A stretch of 64,000 bases of DNA from Narthecium ossifragum (GCA_963920575.1 OY986966.1:21647656-21711655); one strand, 5' to 3'; positions 47,226 through 58,945 are shown, counted from the first letter of the stretch. The notes: generated by a model not told the origin, from the sequence alone. Numbers and translations are program-made.

Positions 47226-47988
47226 GAGCGTCCCCAGCAGCTCCGATAAAAGAATCAAAAGCTCTATTTTACCGAAGCTACAGTGTTTTTTAGACCAAAA
47301 TCCCCCCACATCAACCCTTCTAAAACAGAGTTTTTGGCTACAAGAGTTACAGTGATACTCCACATATATGTAGAGTATATCATTGTAGCTCTTCTATCTA
47401 TTGCTTTATAATAAAATATAATCTTTATGTTTTTCTTTAATTCATTTTCCAAAGCCATTTGTATATCTTTTTTAATTCATTCTCCCATATTGTCTAATGA
47501 ATAAGAAATAATAAGATATTATGATTTTCATATTCTAATAATTTCAAGTAATAACAAATTACTATTCTATAGTTATTTAATAATAAAATGTGACTTTTTT
47601 ACTTTTCAAAAAAGATTCTCAAAACACATTTATCTTTTTATCTCTTCTCCTTTTTATCTCTTCTTCAAACCCATCTTCTCTAATGAATAAGAAATAATAA
47701 TACATTAAGATTTCCAAATTTTTAATATTTTTATAATATATATTACTATTATATAGTTATTTGAATATATGACTATTCTCAAATATATTTTTATGAATAT
47801 AATATGACCAATGGATAAAAAATAGAAAATATAAAGAAAGAATGAATATATTAATATTTAAGTCTGATAGAGAATGGTTTTGAGTATCTGATGTAGAGTG
47901 TTGTTGGATAGAGAATCTGTAAACTAGAGAAATTGCTCTTTTTACTGTATTTTAGAAAATCTGTTAAGAAGAGCTGATGTGGATGCTC
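47226..47988. mobile_element. PIF/Harbinger-like MITE
   Basis: 763 bp with ends GAGCGTCCCCAGCAGCTC and the complement of GAGCTGATGTGGATGCTC, and a 3-bp TSD, TAA (47223-47225 and 47989-47991). TAA/TTA targets and GAGC(A/G)TC termini are typical of the superfamily. The interior is AT-rich and non-coding. A second element beginning GAGCATCTCCAAC directly follows the right TAA and is split by the hAT insertion at 48005. Confidence 0.7.
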
Positions 47989-48424
47989 TAAGAGCATCTC
48001 CAACTAGGGGTGGCAATCCAGGTCGTGACCCGTGAACCCGACCCAACCCGACCCGAAATAAACGAGTTCGGACCATAAACGGATCGACCCATATATGACC
48101 TGTGAATAAACGGGTCGGGCCATTTATCCACCTACCCGGTTACCCACTTACACTCCAGTATCCACCGGTCCACCCTCTCCTCCACTCCTCTCACCCTCTC
48201 CTACCAGCGGTGGCGCGGCCCCCTGGTCCTCCACGGCCTCTGCCCCCCACTCCTTCCCGTCGCTGTCCTCGACCTCCCTGAGGTCAACTCAGCGCCGACG
48301 ACGAGCCCCACCACTGTCTACGACCACGACCGACCACAAAGCCCCACCGTCGTCCACGACCGCGAGCCCCACCGTTGTCCATTAGTTCCCCCTTCTCCTC
48401 TCCTATCAGCAGCGGCATGGCCGA

Positions 48425-48723
48425 TGTAACACCCCGGCCCTCCATTGGGCCCCGGCCCGCGGGCTCCCGGTCTGACCAGGATCCACCCGAGGGCCCCACC
48501 CGACACAATATTGTCCGCAAGCACGCTTAACCTCGGAGTTTTCTGGCGGATCACTGCCAGCACGGCTTTAAAACGCGTTGTGTTTATTAAGGGCTTACTA
48601 TATACTTATATCGAACCCCGGACCATACCCAGGCGTTGTGGGATTGCTTACCCGGCTACCCGACTCAGCCCCGCCCTCCAGGCGCAGGCATTTTGTCCCA
48701 CGGTAGACCCAGCGGGCCTCACA
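48425..48723 (-). mobile_element. Cassandra TRIM LTR with 5S rRNA-derived segment
   Basis: 299-bp LTR, TGTGAGGCCCGC...GGGGTGTTACA on the minus strand. Positions 48518-48554 read (minus) GATCCGCCAG, then AAAACTCCGAGGTTAAGCG and TGCTTG, matching plant 5S rRNA around the A box (AACTCCGCAGTTAAGCGTGC); the C-box area is more diverged. 5S-derived LTRs define Cassandra, where the 5S sequence can supply an internal RNA polymerase III promoter. Confidence 0.8.
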
Positions 48724-48780
48724 ATCCACCCCCCTTGGAGGCCCAGCGTCCTCGCTGGCACAATTTCCGGCTGCTAACCG

Positions 48781-48793
48781 GCTCTGATACCAA
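48781..48793 (-). other. tRNA-iMet primer-binding site
   Basis: TTGGTATCAGAGC on the minus strand, two bases after the G-LTR end GCGACA. It is complementary to the 3' end of initiator tRNA-Met and is common to many LTR retrotransposons including Cassandra. Confidence 0.8.
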
Positions 48794-48795
48794 GT

Positions 48796-51097
48796 TGTCG
48801 CGCCCCGATCCGCGTAGGCCCAACCGGGCCGGGCGACGCGAACCAGAACCTAACCTACTGCGGAAATTTTGGCGAGGTTTGCCTCTAATCGTAGTGGTTA
48901 CCCTAACAAGTCATAATCATCATGTATTAACAAATAAATACAAACTCAAAGACTGAAACTGATATAATATTACAAAACCTCAAAACAGGGAAATTATACA
49001 TTTATCGCTCCCGTAGGAGACTATCTATACAAAAAGGGTAAGACTGCAAGATCACCACCTCTCAAGCACCGCCAGACGCCGCCACGTCACCAAACACCGG
49101 CCCCGTAGGGGCGACCGAAGAAGAGGTAGCGCCAGCACCTGCAAAACGCAGCCCGGGTAGGAGTGAGCACTAAGCTCAGCAGGGACACTACACTACGACA
49201 CTCACAAGGGAGGGAACACAACAGTGTCGCCCTCGAGCGAGACTTGGGTGTGCAGCAAGGGTCCCATAACCCTTTGCCGGTGTCCCTAGGCATATCAAAC
49301 CATGGTTATCCTAAAGGACTGGGCCCATCCTGGATACACCTCGTGTCGCAGGGTTCCAGCTGTGGTCACCCTAACGAACTGGGCCCACACTGGTTGCCAC
49401 TGCGGGCAGGAACAGACACTGCTTGGGCTGGACCCCTCCGAAGGCCCCCAAGAACAAGAACCGACACCGGTTGCACCCACAACATCTGGCTCGAGGCCGA
49501 CACGACCTCTAAACATCAAACAACATGTATTCAGGTCAAACTAACCCTATCATCGAAAACGACTGAATATTACAAATCGAGTCCTGGACCAAGCTACCCG
49601 TAACGGCCCTAGAGCTAGATCCGGGCTACCCGAAAACCCCGGATCGGCAACGCCCTACACAGATGCAACTAGTGCACAACACAATGCATGTATGAACATG
49701 CGCAGGATAAGTACAAGATAGACATGCAACAGTATATGATGATATATCAAACAAGGTCTGGGCACGGCACAATGCCGGCCCGGGGTGGTGAGCAGTTAAA
49801 TAAACTCTAGGGAGCTGCTGCAGTGGTACCACCACCAACTGCCAGCAGTCCACCACAACACCTGCACCGGGAAGCAGCCCCGCAAACAACAGCTCACATA
49901 TATATAACAGGTAAAGCCCTCGGCGCACGCCGGCATGCGAGGCTAAGGAAAGCTGTAGGGCTACTCGCCCGTTTATTCTAAACATCCCGGGAGTCATCAC
50001 TCCCCCGGTTCACCATTGCCCTATTATAGGGTTAACATGCTTCATCATATATACAAGGTATAAAGCGATAAAGAAAACCGACATACCAAGCCCCGCGGGC
50101 AAAAACCATGAAAAACCCTCTCTGCTACTAAGGGATCGATCCTTTTCGAAGGAAGGATCGATCTCTTAAGTAACAGTGAGCTTCCCTCAGTGTCGAGACA
50201 AAGAAGATCTATCCTTCCTCCCAGGAAGATCGATCTTTCTCGAGACAAAGGGCGCCCTTCGTGTCGCACCAAGAAAGATCGATCCTTCCTCCCAGGAAGA
50301 TCGATCTTCTTCGCGACGAAGGGTAACCATGCTACCCAAGAACTGGGATCGATCTTCTCCAAGCAGGAGATCGATCCTTCATCGGGCATAGCATGACCAA
50401 CCCAGAGGGATCGATCCTTTCGCAAGAGGGATCGATCCCGATGGGTTCTCCGGTGTCCTTCCGGCGAGAAATACCGTCGGAAGAGACATCCAAACTCAAC
50501 CAAACTCTGTGATCTGATAGATCAAGATCCCACGAGTCCAAAACCGGTGAAAACACGAGAAACAAACATGCATAGCAAGAGATCTAAGTAAAAGAACACG
50601 ATCAAATCGGAAACTCCAAAAACCCGGAAAATATTGTAGGTAGGATCCCTACCGGAGCAAAAGCAGCTTAGATCCAAGCAGCTAGGCCTTGGATCGTCCT
50701 CAGATGCCATCAAAAATCGCGAGATCTGAGCTCAAATCTCTGGATTTCAAAAGGGATTTAAGGAAGAAGATCTCGTCTGCTTTATAGGCAAACGAACCGA
50801 CTTATGAATGATCGATCCTTCATGACGATCGCACTTGACTTTCTGGCACCACAAAGATCGATCTTCTAGCCAGGAAGGATCGATCCTCTTTGTGCTGAAA
50901 GCTAAACTTAGGCAAGAACTCAAGCCTAAGTCCGGATCTTTCGATCCCGGGTCCCACTAACCGTTCTAACCAAACATTACCACAAACACGGTCAGTGTGT
51001 GCACACGCGGTTGTGAAACAAGCCGACAAGGTGCAATTTACCAAATTGCCCTTGCGGTCCACGACGAGCCACAGGAGTAGAGGGACGGGTCCTCACA
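48796..51097 (-). mobile_element. G-LTR family LTR, copy C
   Basis: 2302 bp, ends TGTCGCGCCCC (48796) and GGGTCCTCACA (51097). It shares the family blocks (GCCCGGGTAGG, GCAATTTACCAAATTGCCC). GATCGATC arrays lie at 50130-50430 and 50808-50885. It forms the 5' LTR of the chimera. Confidence 0.87.
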
Positions 51098-51181
51098 GCC
51101 GATCTCCCCCTTGACCTCATCTCATCGACGATCTCCCCTGGTCCTCCGCTGCCTCCGCCCCCGACTCCTTCCCGTCCCCGT

Positions 51182-53562
51182 TGTGAGGACCCGCCCCTCT
51201 TTTTCCTGTGGCTTGTGATTGACCACAAGGGCAATTTGGGAAATTGCGCCTTGTCGGTCGTTTCGCACCGCGTGTGTGTGCGCAAACCTTGTTTGGTGCT
51301 TGTGTTTGTTTAGAAAGGTTAGGTGGACCCGAGATCGGAAGATCTGGGCTTAGGCTTGTGTTTCAGCCCAAGTTTGCCTTTCTGGGCGAAGGAGATCTAT
51401 CCCATTTTCAAGGGAGATCGATCCCGTATGCTAGCCGGATCGATCCGACATGCCATGCGGATCGATCTCACTTGCCCTGAAAGTCCTTGTCGGTGAAGTC
51501 CGAGAGGACGACCACGGCGATGGTCGTCGTTTCCCCTGTCAGGGGAGGGGAGACTTTGCTCCCCTCCTTTCCCCCGGGCTTCCCGGCTTTCCCCGGCCTT
51601 ATCCCCCTTCTCCTTCCCTTCTCCTCGGCTTCCTCTTCCTTTCTTCTTCCTTCCGGCTCTGTTTCTTCCCCTTGGCTGGCTGAACCTTGCTCGCCGCCGT
51701 TCTCCCTCCTCCGGCCACCGTTCTAGGAGTTTGAAGGCTCGTTGAAACCGTGACGCCGTGAGGAAGATCCTAGGCTTGGCCTCGTGGATTGAAGTAGCTC
51801 TGTGGAGGTAGGGATCCTACTCAAAGACTCCGGCTTGTTTTTAAGGGTTTTGGAATCCGGTTTTGATTTCAATGGAACTCTTTGTGTAGTTGATGTTTTT
51901 CGGTTTTGAAGCCTTGAGTAGCTTCGTGGTACTTGGATCTACCAGCCCACCTAGTTTGGTGAGGTTTGGTTGCCGATTCCGGCGGCTTTCCTCGCCGTCC
52001 GCCCGCCGATGAACCCATCGGGATCGATCTCATGGGATGAGATCGATCTTGTTTGGGGTGGCACGCCTCGCCCGAGCGAGAGTGATCTCCCTGGGAGGGA
52101 GATCGATCTCTTGGCGGTTGGCGTCGACGCGTCAAGGGTCACATACGAGATCGATCTCCATATGGGTGGAGATCGATCCCGTTGGGGTGACCAGGACGGG
52201 TGCTTCTAGCCTCGAGGAAGATCGATCCCATTGCTACATGAGATCGATCTCCTTCGATGCAGGGAAGATTTTTATGTGTTTTAAATGTTGTTTTACTCTC
52301 GGGGCTTACCATGTTCTCTTATCCTGCTTAATTGCTTATTATTACTGCTTTGTAGTTGAACCGAGAGGGTGATGCCCCTCGGGATGTGTAGAATAAATGG
52401 GCTAACGGTATGCCCTTTATCGCCTTGTGGTGAACCGAAGGAGTCATGACCCTCGGGAGTGTTTAGTATAAACGGTCCGAAGGTGTGCCCCTGCTGTGTT
52501 GCTTGTTACTGTCTTCCTTATTCATATCCTGCCATGCTTCCTGTGCATTAGACATGCTAGTCTAGGCTGGGTGGGGTTGACCCGTGGACTCCGGTAATCA
52601 AAGGCTAAGTGGTGGATGCCGTTACCCGACTTGTGTCCCCATGCTGGTGTCCAGCACGGTTAAGGGTGTCCTACATGTATCGTCTTGCCAACCCTGTGTC
52701 AGGGACCGTCGGAGGTAGCCCAGTTCTCGAGCAGTGGCTGTCGGAGGGACGTACGCTGGACATGAACCCTGGGGGGGGGGGAATATCGATGGGAACGATG
52801 GACTCCCTGGCTAGGCTTAGTCTTGGGTCGGGAGTTAGGGGTCGTGTTGGCTTTGCTGCTTGGAGTGCTGAGAGATGGTAGTCTTAACCACGGTCGTTCC
52901 GCTAAGTGTGGAGATCCCGCTTGGAGAAGGGTGTCCTACTAGTAGCGCCATGTCCACCCTGTGACAGGGATTGTCGGAGTTGCCCACCCCTGGACAGTGG
53001 CCGTCGGAGGGGCGTACTTGGGATAGGAGCCTTTCGGGTTATTGATGGGATTTATGGGATCATTGGCAAGCCTCAGTACTTGGCACAGAATTTGTTCGTT
53101 TGGTGTTGCCTTCTTTGCGAGAGTCGTAGAATAGGACCCTGCTGAGCTGTTGCTCATTCCTACCTGGGCTGTGTTGTTTGCAGGTGCAGGTCCCAACTCC
53201 TCTCCGGTGCTTCCCCGTCGGTCATCCCGTGGTAGCGCGCCGGCTCCTGGTCATGTCTGAGGGTCAGGAGGGTTTTGTTTGTGCCTTTGCGGAGACCCCG
53301 GTGGGTGTTGTTTTCTTTTTGGGGACTGTTGTTGATCCCTTGTAAACCTGTTGTACTAGAACCCTTGTTTAACTCTATTATATCTGTTTTGTAATAGATA
53401 TTAATGGACGTTGTTCTCTTGCTTCCGCCTTGTTCTTGTCTTTAGCTGTTTCCGCCAGCTGTGTGTTAGTTTCAACTGTTTCCGCCAGTTGAAGCTAGTA
53501 GATGTAGGTCTTTCCCCCTCGTGTCCCGGCCCGGTCTGGCGTCTGCGGGTCGGGGTGCGACA
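51182..53562 (+). mobile_element. Solo LTR, G-LTR family, copy D
   Basis: 2381 bp from TGTGAGGACCC to GGGGTGCGACA, TSD CCCGT (51177-51181) and GCCGT (53563-53567), one mismatch. The flanks join into a sequence matching the tandem duplicate at 48240. GATCGATC-type motifs occur at 51398-51475 and 52020-52255. It lies head to head with copy C, 84 bp apart. Confidence 0.87.
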
Positions 53563-54203
53563 GCCGTCCTCGACCTCCCCGAGGTCACCTCAATGCCGAC
53601 AACGAGCCTCACCGACCACAACAGCGACCAACCACGAAGCCCGATCGCCGTCCACGACCGCGAGCCTCACCGCTGTCCCAGCTCCCCACCTCCTCTAAGG
53701 CCGACAACCCCAAAGCCCAGCACCAGATTCGACGACGCCCACCAATGCCATCGACGCCGCTCAATGTCGTCGCTCAGTCGCCCTATCTTGCCGAGATCTC
53801 TACGAGCTCCATCACCCCTCTAGCCCTCTCAGATCCAGCGCCACCCCCGCTCGATTCCCCTGCCTCCGGCCTACCTGACACTATTTAACACCGGATCCGT
53901 GACCCCCTCGCCGCTACAACTCTCTACCGACCATTTCCCGGCCAGATCCGGTCGTTTCCCGCCGGCCGACGCCGAGTGTTGCCTCCTCCCTCCTGGGCCG
54001 CGGCGGGTCAACCCGACCCGAACCCAATCTGTTTAATAAACGGGTTAGACGGGTCGGGTCGGGTTGACCAGTTTATAAATGGATTGGGTTCGAGTTTATA
54101 AACCTGACCCGTTAATTAATCGGATCGGATTCGAGTTTGGCCTTTATTAAACGAGTCAGTACCCGACCCAACCCGAACCCGAATTGCCACCCCTATCTCC
54201 AAC

Positions 54204-54870
54204 CGGTCTCTATATCTCTAAAATATAGACCGGTTGGCACTCCATCCGTACACAGCTAGATATGCTACAGTGACTCTTCAAATTTGGAGAGTCACCGTAG
54301 ATTCTCTAAACGGAAAATGACGGTTTTAGTCATGGATACCTTGTATATTAAAATAGCTATATTTATCATAACTTTAAAATAAATGTTGAAATTTTATGAA
54401 ATTAGTCTCATTGGAAAGATATCATCGATATCTTCGTAATGAGACCAATATTGAGTATTTTTTAAAGAAAATATTTGGTGTAATTTAATTTATAAAGTCA
54501 TTTAATATATTATAACTTAAATTATACCTAAATTTTAAATAATTTTGATCGATCATTTTACATGATTAGATGCATGATGAGAATTAGTTTGACACTAAGT
54601 TTGTATTATTTGGATAAAAAATAAAAACATGATGAATAACAAATAATAAAAATTATAATTATAATTATTATATTTCCCCAAAATTTCTACCAAAAAATCC
54701 CCCAAAATGTATTCCCACCTTAAATTCCTGCTAGGATGTATTCCCCCCAAAAAATGCTTCCTACCTTCTCTATAAATGAAACACATGCCATCAGTCTACT
54801 TCATCATCTCATTCTCTTTCCAAATTCATCTAAGTTCTGCCCACAACCACACCACGAAAATGAGCTCTAG
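54204..54870. other. AT-rich DNA beyond the hAT element
   Basis: Begins with a palindromic ACCGGTCTCTATAT..ATATAGACCGGT hairpin (54203-54236), probably the rest of the MITE interrupted by hAT. The remainder is AT-rich with no gene. Confidence 0.35.
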
Positions 54871-57800
54871 AATAGGCCGATCTCATCTATCGGCTTCCTC
54901 TCATTCTGACGACCAGCGTCTTTCTATGCCTGTTGACATCGATTTTAGCTAAGGCTAAGTCGACTACATTTGCAGAAGTCCCCGGGCTGAATTCGCACAC
55001 ACCAAACCCAAATTGGCTCATACACAGTTGAGTCCATCCAAATCTCCTACAGATCCCCGGTTTTGACGGCATCCTATATAAACTGGAGGAATAAGGATAT
55101 TTTGGTAATTTTACCTGTCCAAGGGTATTGTGGGAATTTAAACCAAAATGCATATCTAAATTTCCCACTATACTCCAAAATAGCCCTTACATAGCTTTGA
55201 TGGCATCCTAAATAAGCTGTGTAAATATAGGGACATTTTGGTAATTTTCCACCACACCTGGGAAATTACAGAAAATTCCCTGAAATAAATAAGGGAAAAA
55301 TCCGAAAATTCAAATAAACCCAAACAAATACACGACTTCAAATCCGCCTAAATCTCGACAAAAATATACGCGCACCACATAATGCGCTCACGTGTCCACG
55401 ACACGCACAGAAATCGCGTCGCCATGCGTCGCGCTTAAATAACCAAACCGAAAGGGTATTTTGGTCATTTAACCCCAAGGGGTGCATTTTAGTAATTTCA
55501 TGCCTTCAGGGGTGTAAAAATCCGAAACAGAGATATTTCATCTGCGCCGGAGACATTTCGGTCCAGAATATATGGCCGATAAAAAGGATATTTTGGTAAT
55601 TTACATCCGGCTTGTCCGGGGATATTTCAGTAAATTTTCCAAAGTATTATATGAAATATCAAAATTAAAATTTAAATAAGACATTTCAAATATCCGAATA
55701 ATTCGACAAATATTCAGATAATTCAAATCTGAACATTTGAATTTCAAATTCGAATTTCAAAACAAAATATCTACCCATATAAAATCAGCCAAATCAAATA
55801 TGTATCATACTATATGAGAAATCAGCATCTTCAATTATGGTTGGATTGCATTCTCATACCATATAAAAAATAAAAATAAAATCAGCATCTCTAAATATGG
55901 TGGGATTATATGAGCTATCCTTATATAAAAAGATTAGCATCAATTAGTATCCATTAATCAGGATATCTCATCCATATTAAGATCATCTCTCGTGCCTATA
56001 AAAGGAGGAGGGTGAAGGCTGGCAAGGGGGATGGCGTGAAGGCTCTTGGAAACGCCGGGAGGCTGCGCAAGACACCCGGAAGAAGGCTGGTGAAGAGAAC
56101 GGTCTGAGGAGGTTCAAGAGGCTGGTCTGGTCTGGGTTGAACGGGTTGAAGCTTGGCTGAAGAAGAAGCTGGCTGGAAAATGGAAGAAGAAGCTAGCCGG
56201 AAAATGGAAGAAGAAGCTGAAGAAGAGGCTTGAAGATGAAGAGGTTCTAGAGGTGCTCCGACGCTGCGCACCACCGGACGGCGTAAATCCAGCCAACACA
56301 GCCGGAACCCATCGAGATGCTCGCGTCTCTGGGTCGACGCTGTAGGAGGCTCGTCGATCCTGCGGCAGCGAAGTTGCTCTAGTTCAATTCCTCGCCGGCG
56401 ACGGAGATCGAGCCAAGGCTCTCTCTCTCCCGGCGGCTTCGAAGGCAACGTTTTCCCCTGCTTTCCCCTGTTCCAACCCCGGCTGGCAAATATAGGAAGA
56501 AGGGCTTGCGAAAGAACAAAAGTAGCAGAGAAAGAAAGAAGAAGAGAAGGCTTGGACGCGGAGGGAGTAACCCATCGCCGTCGCCGGCCTTGGGCCAGCC
56601 CCAGGTCGTCGTCGTCGTCCAGCCAGAGGAAAGCTCGCCGTCGTCCCTGATCCAGTCCAAAGAGCTCGTCGGGCGAACTCAAAGAACTCGTCATCTTCCT
56701 CCTGTCAGCCTTGAAGACGAAGAAGAGCATCCAGAAGGAGCAGAGAAAGAAAAACAGAGAAAGAAAGAAGAAGGGAAAGCTTGGACGCAGAGGAAGGAAC
56801 CCATCGGCGTCGATCCAGCCCCAAGGAGCTCGTCGGATAGCCGGAACCCATCGTCACCATCGTCCCTGATCCAGCCCAAGGAGCTCGCCGGATAGCCGGA
56901 ACCCATCGGCGTCGTCCCTGTTCCAGTCGGCTAAACTTAAAGAACTCGTCATCTTCCTTCCAGCCGGAACCCATCCAAAGCTCAAGTCGTTGGGTTGCCG
57001 CTGTAAGAAGCTTCGCCGGTCCTACGACGCAAGCTCCATCCCTCCGCTCGGCCCAGACCTCCAGCGAGGCAATCCAGTCAGCTTCCTTGATGGCGACGGC
57101 GACGGAGAACAGATCCAGGCACTCCCTCATGTCCAACGGCATCAAAGAATAACGCTTCCCCTGCTTTCCCCTGTTCCAACCTCGGTTGGCAAGTAAAGAA
57201 AGGAAGGTGCGACTGGCAAAAGCAGAGAGGGAGGAGAGAAGGAAGATAGAAGAAGGCAGGAGAAGAGCATCCCGTGATCCTTTTCCGTCGCTCCAGCACC
57301 GATCACAGGCCCTCTCATACGCTCAGGCAAGAGAAGGCCCGGTGCATCTTCTCTGTCGCTCCAGCAGCCGGCGCATCGTCGTCGGACCCAACTCAAAGGT
57401 GTCCGTCGCCCACCGCCGTGCGTGTTCTCAAGCTCGCGGCAACAACCACAAGTCCCAGCCACGCTTCCCCTGTTTCCCCTGTTCCAGCCGACTTCCTCGA
57501 CGGCGACGGAGATCAAATCTAGGTGCTCCCCTCGTCTCCAGCAACCCGCGTGATCAACACTTGGTGAACGGTGTCTTCCGACGGTCCGACGACGCAGCCT
57601 ATGCCCCTTGGCTCCAGCTGCCATTCTCCTACAACAACGGAGATCATATCCAAACTTCAAAGCTCGGGTGCACCAACTTCGACGCTCGGACAACACAACA
57701 CAAGCTTCGACGCCACCAGCTTCGACGCGTGAACGACACCAGTTTCGACGCTCAAACGACATCCCTGGACTCCAGCAGCCCTGGGATCTTGCGGCGAAGC

Positions 57801-58228
57801 TCAAAAGGAATCTGAAGATATTCTCGAACGGTTTTCATCCAGCCCAGTAGCCTCGGAAAGCTGGTGGTAAATACTCGGATAACATCTCCCCCAACTCCAA
57901 CAGAAACTCAAAGCTCCGGCAACAAAGAACTGAAAGCCTCGACGACAAAGATATCCTGCATGGCAATGAACGTGTTGGTCCATGGCCTCACGTTATTCAT
58001 TTCCTTTTCATTTTATTTTTCTTTTGTTATGGAAAAATACATTATATTATTGGATCTAGAATCGGAGGTGTTCCCTACGGGGATGTAAATGATGGATCTG
58101 CCGACTTTGCGATCGGCAAATCCAGGGGTGTGGTGCCTACAATTTCCTGATATGAAATTTAAATATGATTTGCTCGGAAATAAAATAGAGATCTCGTCCC
58201 CGCGAGATCGACGTTTTATTCGCGAACA
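54871..58228. repeat. Unassigned repeat-derived block, possibly an old LTR
   Basis: Two parts. 55085-55640 is AT-rich and carries six variants of GGATATTTTGGTAATTT (near 55095, 55228, 55452, 55482, 55585 and 55618). A TATA-like CCTATAAAAGGAGGAGGG at about 55995 then leads into a GC-rich part (56010-57540) with diverged internal repeats: CCCCTGCTTTCCCCTGTTCC near 56455, 57158 and (variant) 57465, and CTCGTCGGATAGCCGGAACC near 56830 and 56885. The arrangement of promoter followed by transcribed GC-rich DNA suggests an LTR, but no termini were found. Open frames here are repetitive and unconvincing. Confidence 0.4.
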
Positions 58229-58945
58229 ATGCCGCCTTCTCCTGATGTTGTGGGTGAAATGAAAATGTGGAAGGGAGAAGAAGCAGTGTATTACCAATTA
58301 TATGCTTCCAACAATGCCCTCATAATCCAGCTTCTTGAAGAAGATGACAAGCCGAAACGTAGAGGTTCAATTCCTGGACATGTAGTCGTCAATCATGGAA
58401 GAGAGGAAGGTCATGCTCGATTATGGAATGATTACTTCTCACCAAACCCCACTTACGATCAGGTCAAATTTCGATGAAGGTTTCGTATGTCCCAAACTCT
58501 ATTCCTTCGTATTGTTAATGCTGTGAAAGAACATGACAATTTTTTTGTTCAAAAGAGAGACGGGGTTGGTAAACTTGGGCCGTTTACTTTGCAAAAAGTA
58601 ACAGCTGTATTTCGAATTTTGGCATACGGTGCATCGGCAGATTCGACAAACGAATACATAAGAATAACTGAGTCCACTACAATAGTATGTTTAAAGAGAT
58701 TTTATCGAGCAATTGTAGAAATATTTGGAGAGGAGTACCTGAGATCACCGAACGCTAATGATGTTGCAAGGCTATTGCAAGTAGGTGAAGAACATGGATT
58801 TACAGGAATGTTGGGAAGTCTTGATTGTATGCATTGGACTTGGAAAAATTGTCCAACTGCTTGGGTGGGGCAATATTCAGGACGACATGGCTCACCATCT
58901 ATCATTCTCGAGGCAGTAGCATCGTATGACCTTTGGAGAGGAGCT
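58229..58945 (+). pseudogene. Broken PIF/Harbinger (HARBI1-like) transposase
   Basis: The reading starts near MPPSPDVVG and continues through HARLWNDYFSPNPTYDQVKF to a nonsense TGA near 58475, where FRRRFRMS is expected. It then runs in frame from 58487: RFRMSQTLFLRIVNAV, GKLGPFTLQKVTAVFRILAY, YLRSPNANDVARL, GMLGSLDCMHWTWKNCPTAW and PSIILEAVASYDL. SLDCMHW holds the first catalytic Asp of the DDE domain. The sequence stops being transposase right after ASYDLW, so the C-terminal half with the other catalytic residues is missing. Confidence 0.8.

Larger units (their letters stand above)
48425..51097 (-). mobile_element. Chimeric retrotransposon: G-LTR joined to Cassandra
   Basis: A 2673-bp unit flanked by a perfect 5-bp TSD, GCCGA (48420-48424 and 51098-51102). 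On the minus strand the order is: a G-LTR family LTR (51097 to 48796), AC, the primer site TTGGTATCAGAGC, a 70-bp spacer ending in the polypurine CCAAGGGGGGTGGAT, then a 299-bp LTR (48723 to 48425) ending GGCCGGGGTGTTACA. The last part and the short spacer are a Cassandra TRIM, with 5S rRNA-like sequence. The two terminal LTRs are unrelated in length and sequence, yet the outermost bases abut one TSD, so the chimera probably integrated as a unit. Confidence 0.75.
48005..54195. mobile_element. hAT element carrying nested retrotransposons
   Basis: Termini TAGGGGTGGCAAT and ATTGCCACCCCTA with a perfect 8-bp TSD, TCTCCAAC (47997-48004 and 54196-54203). Subterminal regions are rich in CGGGTCGGGTT and its complement. 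Without the two retrotransposon insertions (48425-51102 and 51182-53567) the core is about 1.13 kb and encodes no transposase, so it is non-autonomous. The GC-rich middle holds a diverged tandem duplication: the GACTCCTTCCCGTC..GTCCTCGACCTCC segment occurs at about 48230-48270 and again at 51163-51181 continuing at 53563. Confidence 0.88.

Noticed and set aside
48518..48554. A genuine 5S rRNA gene
   Set aside because: Only part of the 5S sequence is conserved and it lies inside a 299-bp LTR with TG..CA ends, as in Cassandra.
55996..56730. A 244-codon minus-strand frame
   Set aside because: Low-complexity Ser/Leu/Arg composition, internal DNA repeats, overlapping frames on both strands and no recognisable domain.
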